From Sulfitobacter sp. (GTDB taxonomy: Bacteria; Pseudomonadota; Alphaproteobacteria; Rhodobacterales; Rhodobacteraceae), in assembly GCA_024636405.1 (NCBI GenBank), contig JAGXHC010000086.1:1-5563 (forward strand): a stretch of DNA of 5,563 nt, read 5' to 3'. Position numbers and translations under genes: made by a program. Under the pieces are notes generated by a model that was given only the letters and a program-made list of their open reading frames with translations, did no database searches and was not told the DNA's origin. Shown here one piece after another: positions 5,380 to 5,563 of the stretch. The stretch's first letter is position 1, and each line of letters begins with the position of its first letter.

Positions 5380-5563
5380 TTGACATCGACACCCACAGCT
5401 TGACCAACGCCCAAATCGCGTGGCGCGCGGCGCAGGACATCACCGACGGGGCCTATGTAAATCTTGGCATCGGCTTTCCTGAAATGGTCGCTCGTTTCCA
5501 GCCCGAGGGACGGCAGGCGATCTTTCACACCGAAAACGGCGTGTTGGACTTTGGCAAAGCTCC
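5376..5563 (+). CDS. pcaJ: 3-oxoadipate CoA-transferase, subunit B (partial, runs off the window)
   Basis: The first 62 codons of the B subunit are present and the gene continues past base 5563. A full PcaJ is about 210-220 residues. The start overlaps the pcaI stop by four bases. Family features are IAWRAAQDITDGAYVNLGIG (14-33), the usual N-terminal helix and first strand, and FHTENGVLDFG (50-60), which carries the catalytic glutamate (Glu53) that forms the covalent glutamyl-CoA intermediate. The textbook active-site pattern for this family is [LF][HQ]SENG followed by two aliphatic residues and Gly or Ala. Here Thr replaces Ser before the Glu and Asp replaces the small residue after Leu57. 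The Glu-Asn-Gly core is intact, so activity is expected. It pairs with the A subunit encoded just upstream. Confidence 0.9.
   Translation, partial: MIDIDTHSLTNAQIAWRAAQDITDGAYVNLGIGFPEMVARFQPEGRQAIFHTENGVLDFGKA

Overview
The window looks like chromosomal or large-plasmid DNA of an alphaproteobacterium, most likely of the Rhodobacterales/Roseobacter type. This is inferred from the fairly high GC content, the protein flavour, and a PcaR-type IclR regulator divergent from pcaIJ. No rRNA, tRNA or CRISPR array is visible.

Layout from left to right. (1) Bases 1-302 are the 3' end of an IS1380-family insertion sequence on the minus strand. It is cut off on its 5' side and carries an in-frame amber codon, so it is a relic. 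(2) Bases 303-665 hold no gene I can support. (3) Bases 666-1818 carry a MscS-type mechanosensitive channel and, one base after its stop, a small two-helix membrane protein of unknown function. (4) Bases 1925-2656 encode a complete M48-family zinc metalloprotease lipoprotein. (5) Bases 2653-3726 encode the C-terminal two thirds of a GMC-family flavin oxidoreductase, starting inside the stop of the protease gene. The FAD-binding Rossmann segment is missing, so this is a decapitated gene fused to its neighbour by an old rearrangement. A strong hairpin follows it. (6) Bases 3803-5563 hold a beta-ketoadipate cluster: pcaR on the minus strand, divergent from pcaI and pcaJ on the plus strand. pcaJ runs off the window.

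The pca part is coherent. PcaR is expected to respond to beta-ketoadipate and activate pcaIJ, whose two subunits form the CoA-transferase that converts 3-oxoadipate to 3-oxoadipyl-CoA in aromatic-compound degradation. In the pcaR-pcaI interval I see three related direct repeats (consensus near TCAcaAtgCGcAC), a good candidate for the PcaR operator. They also argue for a GTG start of pcaR at 4561 over the longer ATG reading.

The left and middle parts look like a mosaic: an IS relic, then envelope-stress type genes (channel, small membrane protein, protease lipoprotein), then a headless oxidoreductase. I found no convincing new multi-gene system. The points most worth checking are the triple operator-like repeat, the protease/GMC junction, and the small protein coupled to the MscS channel.
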